Source: Camarhynchus parvulus
Lineage: Eukaryota; Chordata; Aves; Passeriformes; Thraupidae
Length of the DNA: 64,000 nucleotides
Direction of reading: 5' to 3'
Assembly: GCF_901933205.1 (NCBI RefSeq)
Contig: NC_044591.1
Location: 1,268,501-1,332,500 of the forward strand
The notes beneath the pieces were generated by a model that was not told the DNA's origin, searched no databases, and saw nothing but the letters and a program-made list of their open reading frames with translations. The translations under genes and the position numbers were made by a program. This document shows, in pieces, positions 23,636 to 34,656 of this stretch; position 1 is the stretch's first letter; every line of letters starts with the position of its first letter.

Positions 23636-23945
23636 GAGTTTGGTGTCCTAAGGACAGGGCCCGTGGCTCATGTTTGTGAGCAGAGTCTGGTGTCCAAGAG
23701 CAGATTTTGGTGTCCCAAGGCAGAGTTTGGTGTCCCAAAGCCAGAGACTGCCTCATGTTTCTGAGTGGAGTTTGGTGTTCCAGAGCAGAGTTTGGTGTCC
23801 CAAGGCAGGGACTGTGTCTCATGTTTGTGAGCAGAGTTTGGTGTCCCAAAGCAGATTTTGGTGTCCCAGAGCAGATTTTGGTGTCCCAAGGCAGATTTTG
23901 GTGTCCCAGAGCAGAGTTTCGTGTCCCAAGGCAGGGACTGTGCCA
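23636..23945. repeat. minisatellite built on GCAGAGTTTGGTGTCCCAA, right part
   Basis: Continuation of the array at 21915 on the far side of the LTR, with the variant gcagattttggtgtcccag. Confidence 0.94.
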
Positions 23946-24184
23946 TGTCCCCACACCAAGCAGATTTTAATGCAATTCCCGCTCTTCCCCTCCCTGTCCC
24001 ACTTCTCCCGTGGGATTTCTCGGAGCCCTCAGGGGACGTTTGACCCCGCGGTGCTCCCGATTCCCGATTCCCTCGTGGGGTCCCCGCCGCTCTCTCCCGG
24101 AGCAGCCGCCCCGCTCCCCTCGGGCCGAGCCCTTTGCGCGCAGCTCAGCGCCTTTCTCAGACCTTGTCTGTGATTTGTACATCC

Positions 24185-24260
24185 CTACAGAAGCAGGGTG
24201 CCCAAAACAAGATGCAGTGCTCCCGCTGGAACCTCACCATAGCCCTGAACAATCAGGTAA
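24185..24260 (-). mobile_element. old CR1 LINE fragment, minus orientation
   Basis: gtgcccaaaacaagatgcag, gtgctcccgctggaacctca and ccatagccctgaaca resemble the reverse complement of the CR1 segment reading gtgcccaaaactgaacacag...gtgaggcctcaccagtgc. It is degraded. A short (CCT)n tract follows at about 24270-24296. Confidence 0.5.
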
Positions 24261-24642
24261 CAACCTCCCACCTCCTCCTCCTCCTCCTCCTCGTGCCTCG
24301 CAGCCCCCGCAGCTCCATCGCATCCCCGGCTCCATCCCACCCCCGGCACCTCTCCATCGTCGGTGTGGGGCGGCTTCCCATCCATCCAGTGAGCAGGGCC
24401 ATTGTAGGGCGCTCATCTCCATGTCACCTGCCGTGTCCCCAGCCCGTCCCCGCGGTGCCCGAGCGTCCCTCGGGGCTCCGGAGCCGCGGGAAGCGCCGCT
24501 GTGGGGCCGGGCTTGCTTGGTTGCTGTTTGGGGCCACTCTGGTGTCCTGGGGGTGCAGGAAATGCGGGATTCAGGCACGTCGTGTTCTGTTCCCAGCTCT
24601 CCGCTTGTTTTCCAGATGAGATTTGGGGTAGGAAACTGGGAT

Positions 24643-25474
24643 TTTGCAGCAGCAGCTCTGGAGCTGGCCTGAATCAGGAGGAGCTGTGGGGGCTCCTCCA
24701 CTGCTCCCCTTGCTCCTGGAAGGGAGATGAACACCCAGGGGGACAAGGCTAGGGATCAGCCCTGGGTTTGCCAACCTTGAATCCCCCAAAATCCAAGTGG
24801 AGGCTTCGATCACACCCCAGAGAGGCAGGGCTGAGCTCAACATCAGCAAGGTCACCCCGAAGGGAATCGTTGGGCTTGGGAAACACCTGCAGGGTCCTCA
24901 AGAGCACCCAAACCCCAGAGCACCTCAGGAGCACCCAAACTCCACCTCAGGGCTCCACTTTGCTCCAAACCCTGCCTGGCGGTGCCGCTGCATGCACAGG
25001 GCTGCAGTGAGAGGATCAGGGATTTTCCCGGTGCAGGAAGGGTGAAGCAGCTCCCCAGCAGCAGCTCTGGAGCCAGCCCGGATCAGGAGGAGCCGTGGGG
25101 TTGTGGGGGCTCCTCCAGTGCTCCCCTTGCTCCTGGAGGGGGGATGAACACCCAGGGGGACAAGGCCAAGGATCAGCCCTGGGTTTGCCAACCTTGAATC
25201 CCCCAAAATCCAAGTGGAGGCTCTGATCACACCCGAGAGAGGCAGGGCTGAGCTCGGCGTCAGCGAGGTCACCCCGAAGGGAATCGTTGGGCTTGGGAAA
25301 CACCTGCAGGGTCCTCAAGAGCACCCAAACCCCAGAGCACCTCAGGAGCACCCAAACCCCACCTAAGGGCTCCACTTTGCTCCAAACCCTGCCTGGCGGT
25401 GCCGCTGCACGCACGGGGCTGCAGTGACAGGATCAGGGATTTTCCCAGTGCAGGAAGGGTGAAGCACCCTCTGG
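24643..25474. repeat. tandem duplication, two copies of about 415 bp
   Basis: Copy 1 starts near gcagcagcagctctggagct (24645) and copy 2 near 25058. Both end in cggtgcaggaagggtgaagc-type sequence. Divergence is only a few percent, implying a recent event. The copies carry no gene. Confidence 0.93.
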
Positions 25475-25534
25475 ATCTGCAAAGCAAATTTAGGGGGTGC
25501 TGGGTTTGGAATGCTGGGATCCAGCTCAGCTGGC

Positions 25535-25835
25535 TGCGGTGATTTAGAAAATATTCGAAATTAATTGCTTGGTTTTGTGAGTGCAGTGTTAGCGATTGCT
25601 ACACAAGTCATTTTAGTCCTACCTAGGGGCATATTTGCATATATTTATCCTCCTTTCAAGTGGAGATCTTTGGGGAAAGTGTATTTATCTCCTCCTAACT
25701 CTTTCTTCGGCTTTCAGCCGTCCTACAGTCACCTCTTCATTTTGTTCCCATTTAATGTATGTGTGGAATAATCGACTCTTCCTCTTCCCGCCAAGTGGAA
25801 ATGAATCCACCGAGATCAAAAAGCTTTAATGTGGG
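25535..25835. other. AT-rich single-copy island with octamer motif, candidate enhancer
   Basis: Contains attcgaaattaattgcttgg, acaagtcattttagtcctac, a perfect POU octamer ATTTGCAT at 25633-25640, and atttaatgtatgtgtggaat. It is low-GC unique sequence between GC-rich repeats with no coding frame of interest. Confidence 0.5.
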
Positions 25836-26254
25836 GAAGGGTTTTTCCTTCTGCCACGAGCAGGGTGAGAGGGAAAGATGGGCAGGATGGAGCTGGGTCC
25901 CCCCAAAACTGCCTGGGAGGGCAGGGCACGACCTGGAGAGGGGCTGGAGCAGCCGGGGGTGGAGGGGACCCCAGGAGCTCCCCCAGGAGGAGCTGGGAGA
26001 GTTTTGTCCTCCCTAAATCCCAGGGATCCAGCCGGTTTCCCGGCAGGAGGGTTTGCTGTGCCTGGGGAAGGGAGGTGGGAACAGCCCAGGAGAGATTTCA
26101 GCCTCCCCTGCAGGGAATTTCCTGGGGCTCCTTGCCTGGTGTGGCCCCAAAAAGTGCAACGGATCCCATTCATTGCCAGCCAGGGAGGATTGTCCCCATT
26201 TGTCCCCATTCCCGGGAGAGCAGCACCACAGCCCCAGGAATCACAGTGCCAGGA

Positions 26255-26570
26255 GCCCTTTCGGGGTGTCCCTGGTGTGTCCCCACATGTTTCCCTGGGT
26301 GTGCCCCTGGCGTGTCCCTGGTGTGTCCCCAGATGTGTCCCTAGATGTGTCCCTGGTGTGTCCCTGGATGTCCCTAGGTGTGTTCCCAGATGTGTCCCTG
26401 GATATGTCTATGGATGTCCCTAGGTGTGTCCATGGATGTCCCTAGGTGTGGCCATGGATGTGTCCCTAGGTGTCGCCTGGATGTGTCCCTGGATGTGTCC
26501 CTGGATGTGTCCCTGGATGTGTCCCTGGATGTGTCCCTGGATGTCCCTGGATGTGTCCAGGAGCTGACAG
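26255..26570. repeat. minisatellite, about 12-18 bp (GTGTCCCTGGAT)
   Basis: Copies of gtgtccctggatgtgtccct, most regular at 26470-26560. Confidence 0.94.
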
Positions 26571-26594
26571 GGATCATCTGGGGATCCTGGGGAG

Positions 26595-27595
26595 CTTCCG
26601 GGACAAGGCAGGAGCTGTGGTCACTCTGGGGATGTCCCACAGGGAAGGAGCTGTGGTCACTCTGGGGATGTCCTGTAGGACAGGGGCTGTGGTCACTCCA
26701 GGATGTCCCAGAGGGCAGGGGCTGTGGTCACTCCAGGATGTCCCACAGGGCAGGGGCTGTGGTCACTCCAGGATATTCCATAGGGAAGGAGGTGTTGTCA
26801 CTCTGGGGTTGTCCCACAGTGAAGGAGCTGTGGTCACTCTGGGGATGTTTTAGGGCAGGAGCTGTGGTCATTCTGGAGATGTCCCACAGGGAAGGAGCTG
26901 TGGTCACTCCAGGATATCCCACAGGGAAGGAGCTGTGGTCACTCTGGGGATGTTTTAGGGCAGGAGCTGTGGTCACTCCGGGGCTGTCCCATGGTGAAGG
27001 AGCCGTGGTCACTCCAGGATGTCCCACGGTGGAGGAGCCATGGTCACTCTGGTCCCAGGGGTGAGGTGTCACTCCAGGATGTCCCAGGGTGAAGGAGCCG
27101 TGGTCACTCTGGGGCTGTCCCAGGGTGAAGGAGCTGTGGTCACTCAGGATGTCCAGGGAAGGAGCGTGGTCTCCAGGAGTCAGTTGGAGCGTGGTACTGG
27201 GGTGTCAGGTGGTGGTCCTGGGGCGTCCAGGGTGGGCTGTCAGGGAGGTGTGGACTGAGGGTGAAGGAGGCTCCAGGATGTGGGTGGGGCTGTCCCAGGG
27301 AGCCGTGGTACTCTGGGGTGTCGTAAGTGCCGGGGCTGTCAGGTGAAGGAGCCGTGGTCACTCTGGGGCTGTCCCAGGGTGAAGGAGCTGTGGTCACTCC
27401 AGGATGTCCCAGGGTGAAGGAGCCGTGGTCACTCCAGGATGTCCCACAGTGAAGGAGCCGTGGTCATTCTGGGGCTGTCCCAGGGTGAAGGAGCCGTGGT
27501 CACTCTGGGGCTGTCCCAGGGTGAAGGGAGCCGTGGTCACTCTGGGGCTGTCCCACAGAGCAGGAGCCGTGGTCACTCTGGGGCTGTCCTGTGGC
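26595..27595. repeat. minisatellite, about 35 bp unit, 1 kb
   Basis: About twenty-nine copies of gaaggagctgtggtcactct + ggggatgtcccacag. Units around 27140-27350 are disrupted by many small indels, which may be low-quality assembly. Confidence 0.94.
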
Positions 27596-28189
27596 TCTCA
27601 GCAGCCACCACGGAGCATCCCCGGCTCTGCCAGGGCCAGGCTGGCAGCAGACCCGGCTGCTGCCCTGCCCTTGTCCCTGTGTTATCTGTCCCCATCACTC
27701 GGGTCCCCCGCGGCCCCCTGCGCCCCAAAAGCAGCTCCTGACTGCCCAGCTGGAAGGCCCTAATTGCGCTTCCCTCCCCAGAGCCGCTCCTTTATCATAA
27801 AGGGTGCACATTTCCCCCGCTGCGGCTTCAGCGGCCACAGGCCCCGAGGGCCAGCTCAGAGATGGAGGGAATTAATTACATTTTTTTAACTCCCCTCCTT
27901 TTATAGCAGGGGAGAGAGCGACGAAACGTCCCGGGGGGAGCTGCTGAGGAGGGTGGGGAGGGAGGGAGCAGCGGCAGGAGGTGAGGGGGGAGCTGCTGCT
28001 TTCATCCAGGAGGGTCTTTGTGCGCCAGCCCCACACGCCAGGAGCTCTCCCCGCTCATCCCTACCCCAGGAAAGACAGGGATGAGGCCTCAGGCAAGACT
28101 CAGCCCTAAATGCGAGCCCAAGGATGGATTTGGGCCAGGGGAAGGGAGAGGATGACGATGGGAGTCCTGCTGTCAGTCCCGCTGACGGA

Positions 28190-28310
28190 CAGCGAGCAGA
28201 TCCCGCTGCAGATAAAGCCCGGCAGATGTGGAGCGGGCATTGATTTTTAGTCAGGGACGATAATGCACCAAGAAGTCATAAATTAGAAGGCAGCAAGGTC
28301 AGGGAGGGAA
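28190..28310. other. single-copy island, candidate CNE
   Basis: Contains ccgctgcagataaagcccgg, gcattgatttttagtcaggg, ataatgcaccaagaagtcat and aaattagaaggcagcaaggt. It is unique AT-richer sequence with a GATA core. Confidence 0.4.
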
Positions 28311-28599
28311 GGGAGAAGGACTTTGCATTCTTGAGGAGGGGATCCAGAGTTCAAAAGTGGCCTGGAAAATGAGTTTCTGCAGCTGGGAGGAGAAGGCTGG
28401 GGACGCGGGCCCGGGAGGCTCTGCAGGGTTTGCTGTGCTGGGTGGAAAAGGGAATGGGAACCTCTCAATATTCCAAAGCCCTTCGTGTCCTGGGCTGGGA
28501 AAGGGCCCTCTCTTCGCTTCCCCTGTGCACAGCTCAGGCTCAGCCCCACCCCCTCAGCCTGGAAGCTGTGCCGGCTCAGCCGTCGAGCTCAGCCCCAAA

Positions 28600-29420
28600 T
28601 CCCCCTCAGCCTGTCCTGGAAGGGAATTCTCAGCCCCAAATCCCCCTCAGCCTGTCCGGGAAGGGAATTCTCAGCCCCAAATCCCCCTCAGCCTGTCCAG
28701 GAAGGGAATTCTTGGCCCCAAATCCCCCTCAGCCTGTCCTGGAAGGGAATTCTCAGCCCCAAATCCCCCTCAGCCTGTCCTGGAAGGGAATTATCAGCCC
28801 CAAATCCCCCTCAGCCCATCCAGGAAGGGAATTCTCACCCCAAATCCCCCTCAGCCTGTCCAGGAAGGGAATTCTCACCCCAAATCCCCCTCAGCATGTC
28901 CAGGAAGGGAATCATCAGCCCCAAATCCCCCTCAGCCTGTCCAGGAAGGGAATTCTCAGCCCCAAATCCCCCTCAGCCCATCCAGGAAGGGAACCCCAAA
29001 TCCCTCAGCCCGTCCAGGAAGGAATCACCCCAAACTGTCCTGGAAGGGAATTCTCAGCTCCAAATCCCCCTCAGCCCATCCAGGAAGGGAATTCTCAGCC
29101 CCAAATCCCCCTCAGCCTGTCCTGGAAGGGAATTCTTGGCCCCAAATTCTTCTCAGCCCATCCAGGAAGGGAATTCTCAGCCCAAATCCCCCTCAGCCTG
29201 GCTGGAAGGGAATTCTCACCCCAAATCCCCCTCAGCGTGTCCAGGAAGGGCAGGGGCTTCCCGGCCCCAAATTCTTCTCAGTCTGTCCAGGAAGGGGCTT
29301 CTCCACCCCAGATCCCCCTCAGCCTGTCTGGGAAGAAGATTCTCAGCCCCAAATCCCCCTCAGCCCATCCAGGAAGAGGAATCCCAGCCCCAAATTCCCT
29401 TCAGCCTGTCCAAGGGGCTT
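28600..29420. repeat. minisatellite, about 42 bp unit, 0.8 kb
   Basis: About twenty copies of gaagggaattctcagcccca + aatccccctcagcctgtcc, each carrying an EcoRI-like GAATTC. Confidence 0.95.
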
Positions 29421-29534
29421 CCCCTGGTCAGCGTTCTTGGAGATGGACTGGAGAGTTTGGGGGCTCAGCTGAGCTGCCAGGGTCCCCTTGGCCACCCCAA
29501 ATCCCTGGGAACATCCGGCTGGGATGAATCCCTG

Positions 29535-30835
29535 GTCCCAGAGGCAGCCATTCCCCATCCCAGCAGGGCTGGGAGGGAATCCCGGTGTCATGATGGGTTC
29601 CCAGAGGGAAATTCATCCCCCTGAGCTGTCCCTCGGCGGGGCAGTGTCCCTGCAGGGATCCCGCAGGGAAAGCAGGAATTGGAATTCCACAGAGGCTGGG
29701 AGTGAATCCTGATGTCCTGATGGATTCCCAGAGGGAAATTCAGCCCTTCCTGTCCCCCTTCGGGTCGGGCCGAGCTGTCTGTCGTCAGGGCAATATCCCT
29801 GCAAGGATCCTGCAGGGAGAGCAGGAATTGGAATTCCACAGGGCTGGGAGAAAATCCCGGCATCGTGATGGATTCCCAGGGGGAAATTCATCCCCCTGAG
29901 CTGTCCCTCGGTGGGGCAGTGTCCCTGCAGAAGTTCCAGGGAACTCACAGGGATGGGAGTGAATCCCGGTGTCCTGATGGATTCCCAGAGGGAAATTCAT
30001 CCCCCTGAGCTGTCCCTCGGTAGGGCCAGTGTCCCTGCAGGGATCCCACAGGGAGAACAGGAATTGGAACAGGGCTGGGAGCGAGTCCCGGTGTCCTGAT
30101 GGATTCCCAGAGGGAAATTCGGTCCCCTGAGCTGTCTCTCAGCAGGGGAACGTGCAGGGTTCCCGAGGGGAGCAGGAATTGGGAACTCTGCAGCCATGGG
30201 ACTGAATCCTGGTGTCCCGATGTTCCCCTGTGGAATGCAAGAGGGAAATCCAGCCTTTCCTGTCCCCTTCGGGCTGGGCTGAGCTGTCCCTCGGCAGGGC
30301 AATATTCCTGCAAGGATCCTGCAGGGAGAGCAGGAATTGGAATTCCACAGGGCTGGGAGCGAATCCTGGTGTCCTGATGGATTCCCAGGGGGAAATTCAG
30401 CCCCTGAGCTGTCCCTCGGCAGGGCAGTGTCCCTGCAGAGGTTCCAGGGAACTCACAGGGGTGGGAGGGAATCCTGGTGTCCTGGTGGATTCCCAGAGGG
30501 AAATTCAGCCCTTCCTGTTCCCTTTCAGGCTGAGCTGTCCCTTGGCAGGGCAGTGTCCCTGCAGGGATCCCACGGGGAGAACAGGAATTGGAACAGGGCT
30601 GGGAGAAAATCCCGGTGTCCTGATGGATTCCCAGAGGGAAATTCACCCCGCTGAGCTGTCCCTCGGTGGGGCAGTGTCCCTGCAGGGATCCTGGAGGGGG
30701 AGCAGGGACCGAGAGCTCTGCAGGGCTGGGAGCGAATCCCGGTGTCCTGATGGATTCCCAGAGGGAAATTCATCCCCCTGAGCTGTCCCTCGGCAGGGCA
30801 GTGTCCCTGCAGGGATCCCGAGGGGAAGCAGGGAC
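29535..30835. repeat. long-unit tandem array, about 125-150 bp unit, 1.3 kb
   Basis: About nine copies. Each has gtcctgatggattcccagag, gggaaattcatccccctgag, ctgtccctcggcagggcagt, gtccctgcagggatccc and gcaggaattggaa in that order, with internal deletions in some units. Confidence 0.95.
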
Positions 30836-31914
30836 CAGGGAGATCTCCCAGTCCGGGGCTGCTGGAGCCAAGGCCGGCCTGGAGAGGCCCCAGGGGCAGA
30901 GCTGAGCTCAGGCACCGCTCCTGATTCCCACCAATTAAAGCCAATTCCTTTTTTTTTTCGCGGGATTTGTGGAAGCATCTGCCCCGCCGCCTGAATTTGG
31001 AGTGTGAATCTGGGTTTCATTTGCCAGCCTTGCTTTACATCCCCCTTTTTTTTTTCCTAAGAGGAAGTGTTAATGTGGCTCTCCCCGCCTTGGGGAGCCT
31101 CGGGTTCTTTTCTCGGGGTAATCAGGAGCAGCTGGGGCCGGGCGGGAGCGGAGCAGCACAAACCCCGCAGCGCCCTGAGCGGTGCCTGAAATCCCCTGCG
31201 CACCTGCGGGGCTGGGCTGGGCAGCGCTGCCGGGCCTGGACAGCTCAGCGAGGGCGAGGAGAGCGGGCAGAGCTTCCAGAAATAACTCACAGCCCCCGTG
31301 TCCACGTTTTCCGCGCGTTTGTTGTTTTAAGCAGCGGATTCTGATCGCGGATTCACTCCAGCCGTGCCCGGGGCTCTGTGTGAGGGTCCTGCGTGTCCCT
31401 CAGGGCACAGCCCCAGCTCCTGCAGCCTGGAGCTCTCCGTGAACCCAGGGGATTGGGGCTGAACCACATCGGTTTGTGGGCTTTAGGAGAGAGCCCGCAA
31501 ATAACTCTGCAGCTGGGAGAGCCCCCGGGCTGCCCTTCTGTGATTTCCCCACTCTGCAGAGCCTGGGGGGGTCCGTGTGGCACCCCCAGGCCAGCTCAGC
31601 ACCCCAGGCCTGGATTAACCCGCCCTCCTGGGTGTTAAATGCACTTTCCCCTCTTCAGCCCCGGTCCTTGGGCTGGGGAGCCCCACGGGGAGGTTTTTAG
31701 GGCTGAACATTCGCATGGCCGCACCTCGGGGTTTAATCCCTGCCCGAGGCTCGGGAGAGCCGATCCCGGCTCTGCTAAACTCGATCGAGGCTCGGCTGAG
31801 CTCGGTGTGGGGGCAGCTGAGCCTGAGTTTAACTTCGGGGGAGCAGCAGAGGGGTCTGAGCTCGGTGCAGGGTGGAAAGCCTGGAGGAGGAGGGAGGAGG
31901 GGTCAGTGAGGCAG

Positions 31915-32905
31915 GGAAGGGGGATGGGGGAATGAGCAATGGATGGCGGGGATAAGGAGCCAGGATGGGGGGAATGAGCAATGGATGGGGGATAACGAGC
32001 TCGGGATGGGGGGAATGAGCAATGGATGGGGGGAAATGAGACTGGAATGGGGGGAATGAGGCAGGGATGGGGGAAGGAGCCCGGGATGGAAGGAATGAAC
32101 CATAGATGAGGGCAACGAGCCAGGGATGTGGGGAAAAGATCCCTGGATTGAGGGGAACGAGCCAGGGATAGGAGGGAACCAGCCAGGGATGGGGAGGAAT
32201 GAGCCTGGGTTGGGGGGGGAATGAGCCAAGGCTGGGGAGGAACGAGACATGGATGGGAGTAGGGATGGGGGAACGAGCCAGGGATGGGGGTGAATGAGCC
32301 AGGGATAGGGGGAATGAGCCAGGGTTGGGGGAAGGAGCCAGAGATAGGGGAGAAAGAGCTCGGGATGGGGGGGGGAATGAGCAATGGATGGGGGATAACA
32401 AGCCTGGGGCAAGGGGGAACGAGACTGGGATGGGGAACAATGAGCCTGGGACTTGGGGGAATGAGCCAGGGATGGGGGGGAAGGAGACTGGGATGGGGGG
32501 AAACGAGCCCAGGATGGGGGGAGGAATGAGCTAGGGATGGGAGGAAAGAGCCTGGGATGGGGGGAATGAGTCCGAGGGTTGGGGGGGAACGAGCCCTGGA
32601 TGGGGGGCAAGGGGCCATGGATAGGGGGAACGAGCCTGGGATGGGGGGGAATGAGACTGGGATGGGGGGGAACGACTCTGGGATGGGGGAGAATGAGCCT
32701 GGAATGGGGGGAACGAGTCAGGGATGGGGAGAACAGGCCAGAGACGGGGGAAAATGAGGGATGACGGAAAATGAGCCAGGGATGGGGGGAAGAAGAGCCA
32801 GGGATGGGGGAAGAAGAACCCGGACTGGGGGGAACGAGCCAGAGATAGGGGGGAAAAGCTTGGGACGGGGGGGACGAGCCATGGGTGGGGGGAATGAGCC
32901 CTTCC
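31915..32905. repeat. purine-rich minisatellite, about 28-32 bp unit, 1 kb
   Basis: About thirty-three copies of gggggaatgagccagggatg/gaacgagcctgggatgggg. The + strand carries frequent G4-G7 runs. Confidence 0.95.
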
Positions 32906-33259
32906 CTGGCTCAAACCTCGCTCCCGTGCCCCAGCCCAGCGCCGCGCTCGGGGTTAGATGGATTTTCCAGGGTTTTACCCAACCCCCTCCACCCCCCGCT
33001 GCCGAGCTGCCCTCGCGGAGCGGAGCCGGGAGGGGATTTTCCATGCAGGCAAAGCGTCTTTGCAGCTCTGCCGAGCCCTTCCGGGGGGAGGAGGAGATGC
33101 TTTAGAAAGCAGAGGCCAGCTCGTGGCTGGGCATTCACCCCGGAGCCCGCTGGGGCGCGGAGGAGGGGCCGGGAAGGTGTCGGGGTGAGCAGGAAGGGGA
33201 ACCTCGGCCCCATAAACCCCCCCAAGTGTCCTCGGCGAGAATGCAGCGCAGGCACAAAA

Positions 33260-33395
33260 GCTCACCAGGCCGCTGCTGGCGGATAAAGGGCTCATTTTAC
33301 CACTTGCCAGGCTCCAAATATTTCCAATTTGCCACTTTAATTGATGTCAATAAGGTTATGCTAAATTCGGAGATTTGGAGCCGCTCGGCATCTGA
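33260..33395. other. AT-rich single-copy island, candidate CNE
   Basis: Contains ctccaaatatttccaatttg, ccactttaattgatgtcaat and aaggttatgctaaattcgga. Its texture is unlike the flanking GC-rich sequence. Confidence 0.45.
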
Positions 33396-33630
33396 GCGCC
33401 GGCCGGGCCCCCCGAGGTGACCGTCCCCTGTCCCCGCTCCCCCCGCCCCAGCCCCGACACGACCGAGAGGATTCAGGAACCCCCGGCCCTTCCCCTGCCA
33501 ACCCTTTCCACCCTTAGCTCGGAATCACCCCGGGGAAATTGTGCTGATCCCTGGCGGGAGCGGGTCCCCGTGTGAAGGGCAGAGCCTCACCCCCAGCTCA
33601 GCCCCGGGAACAAATCTGGCATTTCTGCTA

Positions 33631-33668
33631 AAAAAAAAAAAATGGAGGAAAAAAAAAAAAAAAAACAC
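33631..33668. repeat. A-rich tract
   Basis: Two poly-A runs separated by tggagg. Confidence 0.9.
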
Positions 33669-34077
33669 CAACAAAAACCCAATTAGTTCATCTGGTTCAG
33701 GTCTCAAAGCAGGAAGATTTTTTGTGTGCAAATTCAATTAGATTTTCCACCGGAGCACTGAAAGGAGCCGGACCAGGACCCGTTACCCTTTAACTTTTGG
33801 GGCCAAAGAGACCTCGGACGTTTCAGCCCCTGAAGCTGCATCAAAAGCAGAGAGGGTTTGACCTGCTTTGCTCGAGGACCTTTGCAAACCTGACTTCCCA
33901 AGAACGGGAAGATTTTTTTCCCTCACTGTCCCTTTGAGAAAATCGGGATTTTTCTCCTGGTTTTCCGTGACCCCTCTGCTCATCCCTGGCAGGGCAGCAA
34001 AATATCCCCAAAAACCCGAGTGGGCTCAGGGGAATTGTTGCATTTTCCCTGTTCAGGGCTCCGAGGGGAGTTCTGAG

Positions 34078-34160
34078 GAATGAGTCTGGGATGGGGGGAA
34101 AAGCCAGGGATGGGGGGAATGAGGCAGGAATGGGGGCAACGAGACTGGGATGCGGGGAAG
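34078..34160. repeat. detached fragment of the GAATGAG-GGGATGGGG minisatellite
   Basis: About three copies of the unit seen at 31915-32905, 1.2 kb downstream, shortly before the exon 8 acceptor region. Confidence 0.88.
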
Positions 34161-34223
34161 TAGTGGGTTTGGGTTTGGGGGAGCAGAGCTCGGCTCTCCC
34201 GTGTGGGCGCTGTCCATCCCAAA

Positions 34224-34616
34224 GCGTTATTTTCGGGGCCGTTTTAGGTGTCGTTTTCGGGGCCGTTTTTGGGGCCGTTTTGGGGACCGTTTTGGGGCTG
34301 TTTTGGGAGCTGCTTTTGGGGCCGCTTTTGGGGCTGTTATTGGGGCCGTTTTTCGGGGCCGTTTCTGGGGCCGTTTTCGGGGCCGTTTTGGGGGCGCTTT
34401 TGGGGCCGTTTTCAAGGGCCGTTTTTGGGGCCGTTTTGGGAGCCGCTTTCGGGGACGCTTTCGGGGCCGTTATTGGGGCCGTTTTCGGGGCCGTTTTGGG
34501 GGCTGTTTTGGGAGCTGCTTTTGGGGCTGTTTTCGGGGGCCGTTTTGGGGCCGTTTTGGGGCTGTTTTGGGAGCCGCTTTTGGGGCTGATTTTGGGCCGT
34601 TTTCGGGGCCGTTTCC
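34224..34616. repeat. G-run minisatellite (GGGGCCGTTTT), 12-15 bp units, ending 41 bp before PAX7 exon 8
   Basis: About thirty copies of ggggccgtttttggggccg variants. Most unit lengths are multiples of three, so the frame leading into exon 8 stays open (GRFWGRF-type repeats). The spaced G4 runs could fold into G-quadruplexes in the pre-mRNA. Confidence 0.97.
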
Positions 34617-34650
34617 CTCCCGGCCGGCCCCTGACCGTGCCTCGGTGTCT

Positions 34651-34656
34651 CTGCAG
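34651..34656 (+). promoter_or_regulatory. PAX7: splice acceptor of PAX7 exon 8
   Basis: The sequence ctgcag directly precedes the conserved VMSIL codons. The polypyrimidine tract is weak and interrupted by purines (tgcctcggtgtct). The 390 bp before it are a GGGGCCGTTTT minisatellite, so the branch point must lie within or just after the repeat. Confidence 0.9.

Larger units (their letters stand above)
1..34656 (+). other. PAX7: upstream PAX7 intron (intron 7 by human numbering), 3' portion
   Basis: No PAX7 exon other than exon 8 was recognised in this stretch. In human the intron before the homologous exon is tens of kilobases, so intronic identity fits. It consists of about thirty tandem arrays, two solo LTRs, old CR1 pieces and AT-richer islands, annotated separately. 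Segments where I see only unclassified single-copy GC-rich DNA are: 3075-3300, 7740-8020, 9960-10500, 11220-11770, 13800-14700, 15270-15560, 17165-18600, 18940-19250, 20540-21345, 23945-24640, 25840-26250, 27600-28590, 30840-31900 and 33400-34075. Confidence 0.75.

Noticed and set aside
24188..24252. Possible short exon between acceptor-like acag and donor-like gtaac
   Set aside because: The translation matches no PAX7 segment, and the DNA resembles an old minus-strand CR1 fragment.
34226..34615. GRFWGRF/KTAPKRP repeat frames as a separate gene
   Set aside because: They are confined to the intronic GGGGCCGTTTT array. They are discussed only as an open frame into exon 8.
1..34656. Search for upstream PAX7 exons (homeobox WFSNRRARWRK, octapeptide, SNGLSPQ end of the preceding exon)
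   Set aside because: None was recognised in the translated frames available; the preceding exon is presumed to lie before this window.
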